From Bacteriovoracaceae bacterium UBA6153 (lineage in GTDB: Bacteria; Bdellovibrionota; Bacteriovoracia; Bacteriovoracales; Bacteriovoracaceae), in contig DIUR01000006.1 of the NCBI GenBank assembly GCA_002428265.1, positions 1 through 7,775 of the forward strand: a stretch of DNA of 7,775 nt, read 5' to 3'. This document shows positions 1-5,801 of the stretch, piece by piece (the first letter of the stretch is position 1; every line of letters begins with the position of its first letter). The notes beneath the pieces were generated by a model that saw only the letters and a list, made by a program, of their open reading frames with translations, did not search any database and had not been told where the DNA came from. The position numbers and the translations under genes were made by a program.

Positions 1-2
1 GT

Positions 3-365
3 CTATGGTGGGTAAATCAAAAAACAAAAAAGAAGTTTTGTGCAGGAAGAGCATTTTATCTTGAAAAATCTGGTGAATTTGTACTCTATGTAAATTTATT
101 AGAAGCCAGTGCCACAGATGGCAGGCGTGATGAAATCTATCTGCGCCCAGTGAAAGTAAGTGAGGAATCAATCTATTACAAAGTAGATAAAGTGATTTAT
201 CGCGATGATAAAACTCTTCGGTTCACTATTGGAGAGGCATACCAAAACAAATACACCAATGGAGATATTCACATCCTCATTGAGCCACTGACTAATTTTT
301 TTAAGAAACTGGTAATTGACCTAACTGAAAATAGAAAAGAATCAAGTGAGGTGCAGTGTGCTTAA
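3..365 (+). CDS. 3' part of an unrecognised gene upstream of the pilin gene
   Basis: The reading frame is open from the left edge to a TAA at 363-365. It has no in-frame ATG, GTG or TTG before a GTG at 150, so the gene almost certainly begins outside the window; a model starting at 150 would be truncated. The visible 120 residues begin LWWVNQKTKKKF and look like a soluble, beta-strand-rich protein with alternating hydrophobic and charged residues (for example GEFVLYVNLLE and GDIHILIEPL). There is no signal peptide or membrane segment in the visible part. It overlaps the start of the pilin gene by 8 bases (pilin start at 358), so it is likely in the same operon and co-translated. I do not recognise the family. 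The position just before virB2 is often occupied by small accessory transfer or mobilisation proteins, but nothing in the sequence proves such a role. Confidence 0.75.
   Translation, partial: LWWVNQKTKKKFCAGRAFYLEKSGEFVLYVNLLEASATDGRRDEIYLRPVKVSEESIYYKVDKVIYRDDKTLRFTIGEAYQNKYTNGDIHILIEPLTNFFKKLVIDLTENRKESSEVQCA
348..352 (+). promoter_or_regulatory. Ribosome binding site deciding the pilin start
   Basis: GAGGT ends 5 bases before GTG 358 and lies inside the 3' end of the upstream gene. It overlaps the alternative GTG start at 346, so it can only serve the 358 start. This supports the shorter precursor with a standard signal peptide. Confidence 0.6.
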
Positions 366-654
366 AAAATACTCAATGCCAAGTTTAATACTGTTACTAA
401 TGGGCTTTATAGCTTTTCATCCTGAGCTGGCCTTTGCTCAGGCAGGAAGTTTTGATTCTAAGGTCAATAGTATTACAAATCTTATTGTGGGCAAAATCCT
501 TCCTGCCGTTGCAGTGTTTGGACTTGTATATGCCGCAATTTTAGCAGCAACAGGTGATGAAAGTAGTAAACGCCGAATGGTTCTTGTCATCGTGGCATCA
601 ATTGTCGGAATTCTTGCGAAGTTCATTATCCCGATGTTTCAAAGTGCGGTGTAG
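358..654 (+). CDS. virB2: VirB2/TrbC-like T4SS major pilin precursor
   Basis: A 98-residue precursor with a cleavable signal peptide (basic LKK start, hydrophobic core SLILLLMGFIAF, probable cleavage after AFA or AQA near residues 25-29). A mature chain of about 70 residues follows, with two hydrophobic helices (IVGKILPAVAVFGLVYAAIL and MVLVIVASIVGILAKFIIPMF) joined by a short charged loop, TGDESSKRR. This size and two-helix hairpin are the hallmark of VirB2/TrbC pilins, which are inserted in the inner membrane and extracted to build the conjugative pilus. I chose GTG at 358 because GAGG at 348-351 lies 6 bases upstream. The longer form from GTG 346 would add MRCS and has no comparable ribosome binding site. 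The next gene begins directly after the TAG stop. The family assignment rests on architecture and on the virB3/virB4 neighbours, not on a sequence search. Confidence 0.85.
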   Translation: MLKKYSMPSLILLLMGFIAFHPELAFAQAGSFDSKVNSITNLIVGKILPAVAVFGLVYAAILAATGDESSKRRMVLVIVASIVGILAKFIIPMFQSAV

Positions 655-981
655 ATGCAAGAGCTTGATAGCTCGGTTGTCCATCGTAACCTAGATACTA
701 AACTCAAGATCGTGGGCCTTGAGGCCCTCGATCTTCTTCTGGTACTCGTTATCTCTGCCATTATGGGACTTTTCTTTGATGGTGGGAAATTAGGATTTAT
801 TTTTATCTTCCTAGTTCCTGTCACGCTATTGGTGTCTTTATTTTTCATCAAGAGAAATAAACCAGACGGCTACATCAAAGACATACTTAAGTTCTATCTT
901 ACCAGAGGGCATTATTCAGCATCAGAAGAACCAAAGAACAAGAATAAAATTAATTTTAAAATTATAAAAAAGGAAAATTGA
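655..981 (+). CDS. virB3: VirB3/TrbD-like T4SS inner-membrane protein
   Basis: A 108-residue protein that follows the pilin gene with no gap (TAG 652-654, ATG 655). It has a short cytoplasmic N-terminus containing VHRNLDTKLKIVGLEA, two adjacent hydrophobic helices (about residues 23-41 and 45-64, separated by FDGGK) and a basic, lysine-rich C-terminal tail. Small size, a paired-helix hairpin near the N-terminus and position between virB2 and virB4 are typical of VirB3/TrbD/TraL, which associates with the VirB4 ATPase at the inner membrane and is needed for pilus assembly. No strong Shine-Dalgarno is visible before ATG 655 (only GCGGTG, very close), so expression probably depends on coupling to virB2 translation. 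Two hairpins lie in its first 80 bases (661-674 and 706-735). The assignment is from architecture and synteny. Confidence 0.75.
   Translation: MQELDSSVVHRNLDTKLKIVGLEALDLLLVLVISAIMGLFFDGGKLGFIFIFLVPVTLLVSLFFIKRNKPDGYIKDILKFYLTRGHYSASEEPKNKNKINFKIIKKEN
661..674 (+). repeat. Short hairpin GAGCT-TGAT-AGCTC at the virB3 start
   Basis: Perfect 5-bp inverted repeat with a 4-base loop, beginning 3 bases after the virB3 ATG. On RNA it could occlude or slow initiation of virB3. It is short enough to be chance on its own, but it lies only 31 bases upstream of a second, stronger stem. Confidence 0.5.
706..735 (+). repeat. Strong imperfect stem-loop inside the virB3 coding region
   Basis: Left arm AAGATCGTGGGCC (706-718), loop TTGA (719-722), right arm GGCCCTCGATCTT (723-735). 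The arms pair over 12 of 13 positions, with a single T-T mismatch at 713/728. The stem is GC-rich near the loop and begins 51 bases inside the coding sequence. It is followed by CTTCTG rather than a run of T, so it is not a classical intrinsic terminator. It encodes KIVGLEALDL, so the symmetry exists within a conserved-looking protein segment. Confidence 0.8.
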
Positions 982-984
982 AAA

Positions 985-1170
985 ATGGATAAGGATTATT
1001 TAATTGAAGAAGTTATAGGGAGTCTTGATGAGCTTAAACCATTCTCAGATGCATTTGTGATTCAATCTGTTAATGACGATGACTATGGGATGATTAAACT
1101 TCTAAAAGAAGCTGAAATGATTGTGGAGCATCTAGCAAGCTGTATTGTAGCTCTCAAAAAGGCGATCTAA
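985..1170 (+). CDS. Small 61-residue protein between VirB3 and VirB4, function unknown
   Basis: An ORF from ATG 985 to TAA 1168-1170, encoding a small acidic, probably helical protein (for example KLLKEAEMIVEHLASCIVALKKAI at its C-terminus, which could form an amphipathic helix). It lacks a signal peptide and has no clear membrane segment, so it is likely cytoplasmic. AGGA at 971-974 lies 10 bases before the ATG. Its stop overlaps the virB4 ATG by one base (TAATG), a strong sign of translational coupling with the ATPase gene and the main reason to accept it as real. I do not recognise the family. VirB3 and VirB4 are normally adjacent or fused, so an intervening cytoplasmic protein here is unusual. 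A role as a partner or modulator of VirB4 is only an inference from position. Confidence 0.75.
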   Translation: MDKDYLIEEVIGSLDELKPFSDAFVIQSVNDDDYGMIKLLKEAEMIVEHLASCIVALKKAI

Positions 1171-3608
1171 TGAGCACTGTTAAAAAGTTTACAAACCTTG
1201 GAGATTTATTGCCAATCTGGCATTTTGATGAAAATTTCATGGTCTATAATGATGGCTCCCTCGGTGGTGGTCTAAAAATAAGTGGACTTGATATTAGTAC
1301 GGCCACCCATGAAGTTGTTAATCAATTTTGCCAACAAATAACCAACCTTCTTAATTCAGTGGAAGAAGGTTTAAGGTTGCAATTATTTTACAGGCTCTCA
1401 TCAAATGTAAGTGATCTGATTGATGGCCATGCTAAAGAAATGCTTGAAACGGATGAGGCCTATCGTCCATTGGTTGATGCTCGAATAAATTTTCTTAAAA
1501 AGAATGAAGAAGCCGGAAACTTTTATTCACCAGAGATTGTTCTTTTTTTAAGAGGACGGCCTCAGAAGATAAAGCGCGATAGCTTATTTAAACCTAATGA
1601 ATATTATTCACAAATGATTGAAGATGAGTATAGGGAGCATCGCGATCAATTTCTTAGGGCATTTGAACAAGTGAAAGATCATTTGGATGGATTGAGTCTA
1701 ATGCCAAAGCTACTGCAAAAAGAAGAATGGCACGGCCTAATATTTGAGTATTTTAATCTTGAGCGCATGGAAAAAATTGGTCTTCCACTCCTTAGAGACG
1801 AGAACGAGGATTTTGCACCTAGCTTGTTAGAACAGAGTTTGCTTTCAGATGTGATTATTCATCCTGAGAGTCTTCAAATAGGAAGCTACTTTTTTCGGTT
1901 TATTAATCTAGGTCTTTTGCCAGATAGAACAGTGGCCTCTATGGCCGATGCACTAACTAAAATGCCATTTCACTACTGGATAAGTCAGTCAGTTGAAATT
2001 AAACCACAGGCCCAAGAAAAGGATAAGCTGCAATTACAAAGACGCTTGGCCTATTCAATGGTAGCAGGCTCAAAAAATGTAAGCGATCTTGAAAGTGAAT
2101 CAAAACTGTCTAACCTTGAAGGACTTTTGCAAGAGTTAATTGGAGGTAATGAGAAAATTTTAACCATGGGGATGACGATCATTCTTTGGGACAAAGAGAA
2201 GAAAAATCTTCAAAGAAAAGTTGATCAAGTTTTAAGAGAGCTTAAAACTCTCAATCAAGCTGAAGGGATATGTGAAACAATCACTTCATTTGAGACTTTT
2301 ATTCACTCATGGCCTGGTTCATGTGAAGCATTTCGAGCTAAAAAAATAAAAAGCTCGAATGCAAGTCACTTAATGCCTTTGTTCTCTTACTGGCGAGGAA
2401 ACAATAGGCCGGTATGTATATTTCCTAATCGGGATTTTGTACCATTTGCCATTGATCCCTTTGCCCCAGAGCTTCCAAACTGGAATGGTCTGGTCATTGG
2501 TGGTTCAGGTGCAGGAAAATCTTTTACCTTGTGCCAATTGATGCTTCAATTCTTCACCCAAAAACCGACTCCCAAAATTGTTTTTGTGGATAACGGGAAG
2601 TCGAGTGAAAATTTTGTGGCCTCATGTGGCGGTGAATTTATTGATGTGTCCATTGATTCAAATGTTTGTTTAAATCCCTTTGATCTAGGCGTTAAAGAAA
2701 CTAAGCCAAGTACGCTCAAGGTTAAATCAATCTTAGCATCCTTAGAACTGATGTTTAGAGATGAGGGACAAGAATCTTTGCCTAAAAGAGAAAAGGCCCT
2801 GCTAGAAGCCTGTATCTATGAGCTGTACAACAAAACAAAAGGAAAGACACCGACATTAAGTGATCTCAGGCAACAGCTTTTAAGTCATCAAGTCGATACA
2901 CTTAAACAGTATGGAGAAATTCTTTTTAGTTGGACGGGTGAAACGGCCTATGGAAAATTACTAGATGGGCAAAGTAATATTAAGCTCAATAAAAATATCA
3001 CGGCCATTGAGGTTAAAGGCCTAGATGATTTTCCTGATCTTAAAGATGTTTTCATGCTTCTAATTACTAACTTTGTGCAAAGAGAAGCAGAAAAGGATTT
3101 AGCTTGCCCCTATATCCTGATTTGTGATGAGGCCCATCGACTTTTCAAGACCGCATCAACTAGAGACTATATTCTCTACTGCTACCGCGTCTTTAGGAAA
3201 TATAATTGCTCGATATTTTGTATCACTCAAAATCACAAAGATTTTTTAAGTATTCCAGAAGTGGCAGATGCAATTTTCCCGAATACCACGCATGTCTTTA
3301 TTTTAAGGCAAAGAAAAATTGACTGGTCTGATTTTCAAAAAACTTTTGACTTTAATGAGACAGAATTAAATGCCATTAAAAGCTTGAGAATTGTTAAACG
3401 TGAGTTTTCAGAAATCTTCTACATGCAAGATGAGAAAAGAGCGATTTTAAAGATCATTCCAGATGAGTTGAGCTATTGGATTTGTACCAGTGACGGCACT
3501 GACAAAGCAAAAATTCAGGCAATGGAGACAAAATATCCAGACTTAGGGAAATTGGCTATTTTACTAAAGATCGCCTTTGGTGAGGATGAGTTGATTGAAT
3601 CTAAGTAG
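1170..3608 (+). CDS. virB4: VirB4/TraC/TrbE-family T4SS ATPase
   Basis: An 812-residue protein of normal length for the family. The N-terminal half (FTNLGDLLPIWHFDENFMVYNDGSLGGG and following) matches the style of the VirB4/TraC N-terminal domain that contacts the membrane platform. The C-terminal half is a RecA-like ATPase: Walker A GGSGAGKS at residues 444-451 (bases 2499-2522), Walker B ILICDEAH with the DE pair at 653-654 (bases 3126-3131), then the downstream CITQNHKDFL motif with its conserved glutamine and the RQRKIDW region. There are no predicted membrane spans. VirB4 hydrolyses ATP at the inner-membrane base of the channel to drive pilin extraction and substrate transfer. ATG 1170 overlaps the preceding stop and has AAGG at 1159-1162, spacing 7. 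Its 3' end overlaps the VirB5-like gene by 14 bases. All key ATPase residues appear intact. Confidence 0.97.
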   Translation: MSTVKKFTNLGDLLPIWHFDENFMVYNDGSLGGGLKISGLDISTATHEVVNQFCQQITNLLNSVEEGLRLQLFYRLSSNVSDLIDGHAKEMLETDEAYRPLVDARINFLKKNEEAGNFYSPEIVLFLRGRPQKIKRDSLFKPNEYYSQMIEDEYREHRDQFLRAFEQVKDHLDGLSLMPKLLQKEEWHGLIFEYFNLERMEKIGLPLLRDENEDFAPSLLEQSLLSDVIIHPESLQIGSYFFRFINLGLLPDRTVASMADALTKMPFHYWISQSVEIKPQAQEKDKLQLQRRLAYSMVAGSKNVSDLESESKLSNLEGLLQELIGGNEKILTMGMTIILWDKEKKNLQRKVDQVLRELKTLNQAEGICETITSFETFIHSWPGSCEAFRAKKIKSSNASHLMPLFSYWRGNNRPVCIFPNRDFVPFAIDPFAPELPNWNGLVIGGSGAGKSFTLCQLMLQFFTQKPTPKIVFVDNGKSSENFVASCGGEFIDVSIDSNVCLNPFDLGVKETKPSTLKVKSILASLELMFRDEGQESLPKREKALLEACIYELYNKTKGKTPTLSDLRQQLLSHQVDTLKQYGEILFSWTGETAYGKLLDGQSNIKLNKNITAIEVKGLDDFPDLKDVFMLLITNFVQREAEKDLACPYILICDEAHRLFKTASTRDYILYCYRVFRKYNCSIFCITQNHKDFLSIPEVADAIFPNTTHVFILRQRKIDWSDFQKTFDFNETELNAIKSLRIVKREFSEIFYMQDEKRAILKIIPDELSYWICTSDGTDKAKIQAMETKYPDLGKLAILLKIAFGEDELIESK

Positions 3609-4296
3609 TAAATTAAAAGTATTAACTTTAATGATCTCACTGACAATAAATCAAAATGCTTATTCATGGGGTGACGGTGGAGCTGGTTGGGCCAACTATG
3701 CTTATCTCATAAAAATTTACCATGAAAATTTAAAAAGATTTATTCAGCTTAAAGAGATGATGCAACAAGCTCGCAACCACGAAAACTTGGTGAGGGCCAT
3801 AAATGCTGGACTTGATAATGCTATTGGCATCGCTCAGGTTCTACCACTTAAAGATGATCAGGTTTTATCACAGCTCCAAAGATTTCAAGATGCACTAAGA
3901 AAAGTGGAAGAAATCTATGGCATGACTCCAAAGAGTTCAGATGAGGCCTTACATAGACTACATGACCATACGATTGCTGAAAGTATTAAATTAGCAAATG
4001 TTCTTCAAGAGTATTCCCACGCTCAGGAACGAAATGCAAATGCAGTATTTATTCAGAGTTCCCAGGCCTCTCCTAAAGGGGCCGAAAGAATGAACGCTCA
4101 AATGAGTGCCCAAATTCTTCACTCTGTTAATCAGCTCATCAAAGTAAATGGTCAAATGCTTAAAATGCAAAGTGAGTCCCTGGCCTTCGCCAATAAGCAA
4201 GACAAGGATTCAGCCGCAGGATTTAACAAAACAACAAACGATTTCAAAGGGAGTGTTATGAAATTTAAACCAAACTACTCGTTACCGAGGTTCTGA
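3595..4296 (+). CDS. virB5: VirB5/TrbJ-like secreted T4SS protein
   Basis: A 233-residue protein with a signal peptide (basic SKLK, hydrophobic VLTLMISLTI, probable cleavage after AYS near residue 24). The mature part is mostly alpha-helical and rich in glutamine, asparagine and leucine (LKRFIQLKEMMQQARNHENL, QMSAQILHSVNQLIKVNGQM). This is the pattern of VirB5/TrbJ proteins, which are exported to the periplasm and act as minor pilus components or adhesins at the tip. The start is TTG 3595, with AGGA at 3583-3586 8 bases upstream inside virB4. The gene overlaps virB4 by 14 bases, so translational coupling is likely. It ends at TGA 4294-4296, whose last A is also the first base of an ATG. The family call rests on secretion signal, helical composition and its place directly after virB4. 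Confidence 0.82.
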   Translation: MNLSSKLKVLTLMISLTINQNAYSWGDGGAGWANYAYLIKIYHENLKRFIQLKEMMQQARNHENLVRAINAGLDNAIGIAQVLPLKDDQVLSQLQRFQDALRKVEEIYGMTPKSSDEALHRLHDHTIAESIKLANVLQEYSHAQERNANAVFIQSSQASPKGAERMNAQMSAQILHSVNQLIKVNGQMLKMQSESLAFANKQDKDSAAGFNKTTNDFKGSVMKFKPNYSLPRF

Positions 4297-4313
4297 TGAG
4301 GAAATACTTATAA
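4296..4313 (+). promoter_or_regulatory. Unusual start region of the recombinase: TGATG junction, SD, 5-codon ORF, ATA
   Basis: The stop of the virB5-like gene (TGA 4294-4296) overlaps ATG 4296-4298, a common coupling arrangement. That ATG opens only MRKYL before TAA 4311-4313. The recombinase frame overlaps this stop: ATA 4310-4312 shares two bases with TAA. The sequence GATGAGGA gives an SD core AGGA (4299-4302) with 7-base spacing to the ATA. A ribosome ending the tiny ORF would stop right on the ATA codon. Confidence 0.55.
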
Positions 4314-5059
4314 AAAAGACTGCACTTTATTGTAGAGTTTCAACGGGCAACCAATCCACAGGACTTGAGGCCCAGGTTCGAGCACTAAGAGATTACTGCA
4401 CAAGAAATAATGTTACTGATTATGTGATCTATGAGGATGAAAATCAATCAGGCGTAAAACAATCTCGTCCTGCACTTGACCGAATGATGAATGACGTTAG
4501 GGCTGGATTGATTGGAAAAGTCATTGTATATTCTTTTTCACGTTACGCCCGATCTGTGACTCACTTACTAAGGGCACTTGAGGAATTTAAGAAATTAAAT
4601 ATTGGGTTTGTTTCAATCACCGAGAGCATTGATACAAATACACCCTTAGGGTCGGCCGTATTCACGATACTTGGCGCAGTCGCGCAGCTTGAACGCGATC
4701 TTATAGCCGAGAGAGTTCGCAATGGTCTTGCTAATGCCAAGGCTAAAGGAATAAGAATTGGACGGCTTAAAATGCGCGACAGTGATCTTATCCGCAAGCT
4801 CAAAGAAAGTGGAATGACCTACAGGCAGATTGCAAAAATTGCTAGATGCTCCGCTGGTGCCGTTGGTGCAGAGATGAGGGCCTGGAAGAAAGAAAAAGCT
4901 CTTGAGCAACAGAAGCAAAAAGAAGAGGACGAGGCCACAGCAAAAATCACTCTTGATTATTCCCCAAGCCCAGAGAGTCATCAGGGCAATGGATATGAAG
5001 GCATGAATTTTGATTTTTCAGAAGATATTGGAAAAGTTGATTTTGAATTGGAAAGATAG
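4310..5059 (+). CDS. Serine recombinase (resolvase/invertase family) with no standard start codon
   Basis: Read from the ATA at 4310 the product is 249 residues. It begins IKKTALYCRVST, placing the catalytic serine at about residue 11, exactly as in small serine recombinases. Further family signatures are VYSFSRYARS (active-site arginines 78 and 81; the usual aspartate before the first is serine here), SITESIDTNTPLGSAVFTILGAVAQLERDLIAER leading into the long dimerisation helix (about 121-145), GIRIGR, and a C-terminal helix-turn-helix (about 159-195, SGMTYRQIAKIARCSAGAVG). The last ~50 residues form a KE-rich then acidic tail. The frame is open back to 4262, but no ATG, GTG or TTG occurs in it before GTG 4424, which would delete the catalytic serine. 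AGGA at 4299-4302 is 7 bases before ATA 4310. Either ATA initiates, or one base was lost after ATG 4296 (that frame reads MRKYL then stops). It breaks the VirB5-VirB6 order and may act on DNA nearby. Confidence 0.88.
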   Translation: MKKTALYCRVSTGNQSTGLEAQVRALRDYCTRNNVTDYVIYEDENQSGVKQSRPALDRMMNDVRAGLIGKVIVYSFSRYARSVTHLLRALEEFKKLNIGFVSITESIDTNTPLGSAVFTILGAVAQLERDLIAERVRNGLANAKAKGIRIGRLKMRDSDLIRKLKESGMTYRQIAKIARCSAGAVGAEMRAWKKEKALEQQKQKEEDEATAKITLDYSPSPESHQGNGYEGMNFDFSEDIGKVDFELER

Positions 5060-5070
5060 CTAAAAAAGTT

Positions 5071-5096
5071 AGGGCCAAGCTTTTAAACTTGGCCCT
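5071..5096. terminator. Bidirectional-type rho-independent terminator between convergent genes
   Basis: Perfect 9-bp inverted repeat AGGGCCAAG (5071-5079) / CTTGGCCCT (5088-5096) with an 8-base loop, 11 bases after the recombinase stop and 43 bases after the end of the reverse gene. On the + strand it is followed by GATTTTAT, a modest T run. Read on the - strand it is followed by AACTTTTTTA, a better T tract. It therefore probably ends both transcripts and could isolate the left T4SS block from the right one. Confidence 0.85.
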
Positions 5097-5139
5097 GATT
5101 TTATAATTGTGTCTATCGTTTTGAAAAATGAATCAGAAA

Positions 5140-5484
5140 CTAGTGCTTTAATTTCAACAACTCTAGTAAAGCAATCTGTGCTAACTCAGACTCAATCTCT
5201 GATGAGAAAACCTTGATTGCTTCATCCACTGCTTCTTTATTTGTACTACATTTAGTATCAAAAACTGCTAATGTGAAATTGTTATCTGCACTATCAAGAA
5301 GAGACCTATGGAGTTTTCTTATTTTAGCATTCAAATCTTTGCTGAGATGGTCATATTCTTTATATCTAAACTCGCCAACTGCTTGTGCTGTTTTTAATTC
5401 TTGATTAGCAAGTTCATTACACTGAATTCCTGCAGCTGCAGAAAATGAACTTAGAGCAACTAATCCGATAATCATTTTTTTCAT
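5140..5484 (-). CDS. Small secreted protein of unknown function, opposite strand within the T4SS cluster
   Basis: A 114-residue protein read on the - strand from ATG at 5484-5482 to TAG at 5142-5140, with AGGAG (5494-5490) 5 bases upstream. It has a clear Sec signal peptide (MKKMIIGLVALSSFSAAAG, cleavage around residues 18-19). The helical, charged mature chain has two cysteines (22 and 79) that could form a disulfide in the periplasm. The residues before Cys22 (GIQ) do not make a lipobox, so a lipoprotein is unlikely. No family is recognised. It lies between the VirB5-like and VirB6-like genes, where RP4 (trbK) and pKM101 (eex) carry entry-exclusion genes. Its reverse orientation and its own leader argue that it is separately regulated, or that it arrived with the recombinase. 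An exclusion role is speculation. Confidence 0.8.
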   Translation of the reverse strand: MKKMIIGLVALSSFSAAAGIQCNELANQELKTAQAVGEFRYKEYDHLSKDLNAKIRKLHRSLLDSADNNFTLAVFDTKCSTNKEAVDEAIKVFSSEIESELAQIALLELLKLKH

Positions 5485-5507
5485 AAAATCTCCTGTGTTT
5501 TTAAGTA

Positions 5508-5521
5508 ATGGTTTTAACCAT
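5508..5521. repeat. Palindrome ATGGTT-TT-AACCAT in the leader of the reverse gene
   Basis: Perfect 6-bp arms (5508-5513 and 5516-5521) separated by two bases, 24 bases upstream of the reverse gene's start codon and just beyond its ribosome binding site. It could be an operator for a dimeric repressor or a short leader hairpin. The symmetry is seen directly; the function is a guess. Confidence 0.5.
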
Positions 5522-5537
5522 CATGTTGTTAATATTC

Positions 5538-5543
5538 TTTATA
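5538..5543 (-). promoter_or_regulatory. Possible -10 box for the reverse small gene
   Basis: On the - strand the sequence reads GGTATAAAGAATATT, giving TATAAA about 54 bases before the ATG. No good TTGACA-like box is found 16-18 bases further upstream, so this is only a candidate for a promoter, which the gene needs because nothing else nearby reads in that direction. Confidence 0.25.
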
Positions 5544-5794
5544 CCTTGCGACCCAGCCTTTTCATTTTGGTGATAAGCCGAATCTAAACCTTCGTTTTTG
5601 TGAGAATAGCATTTTCCTGACTCGCATGGTCAAAAAAGTTGAAAAGCGTGTATTTTATTCATGATTCGCTAGAAAAGCGGACAACCGGCTACTTGGGAGG
5701 GTAAGGCCCGCCCCTCCACTTGAGGCCCTCTAAAGACCTATTTCAGCCCAAATTTAACCCCGCCATGAGGTTCATGGCCCACAGAATCCCTAAA

Positions 5795-5801
5795 AGGAGG
5801 G
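5795..5801 (+). promoter_or_regulatory. Ribosome binding site for virB6
   Basis: AGGAGGG is a near-perfect Shine-Dalgarno match and ends 11 bases before ATG 5813. The spacing is somewhat long, but it is the only strong site near any candidate start, and it rules out the upstream TTG 5720, ATG 5765 and ATG 5774 as the main start. Confidence 0.65.

Noticed and set aside
346..357. Pilin start at GTG 346
   Set aside because: The SD GAGG overlaps this start codon and is correctly placed for GTG 358 instead.
4312..4318. Slippery heptamer A AAA AAG at the start of the recombinase
   Set aside because: A -1 slip there leads away from the recombinase frame, and slippage from the ATG 4296 frame would have to occur before its TAA, where no slippery codons exist.
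4364..4390. tRNA T-arm-like GGTTCGAG
   Set aside because: It lies in the recombinase coding sequence and no acceptor, D or anticodon stems are found around it.
4646..4981. 111-codon reverse-strand ORF inside the recombinase
   Set aside because: It lies wholly antisense to a gene with clear protein-family motifs and has no ribosome binding site or recognisable features.
4424..5059. Recombinase starting at GTG 4424
   Set aside because: It would lack the first 38 residues including the catalytic serine motif YCRVST, which is clearly encoded in the same frame upstream.
5419..5430. Lipoprotein signal in the reverse small gene (Cys22)
   Set aside because: The residues before the cysteine are GIQ, which do not fit a lipobox; an ordinary Sec signal with cleavage near residue 18 fits better.
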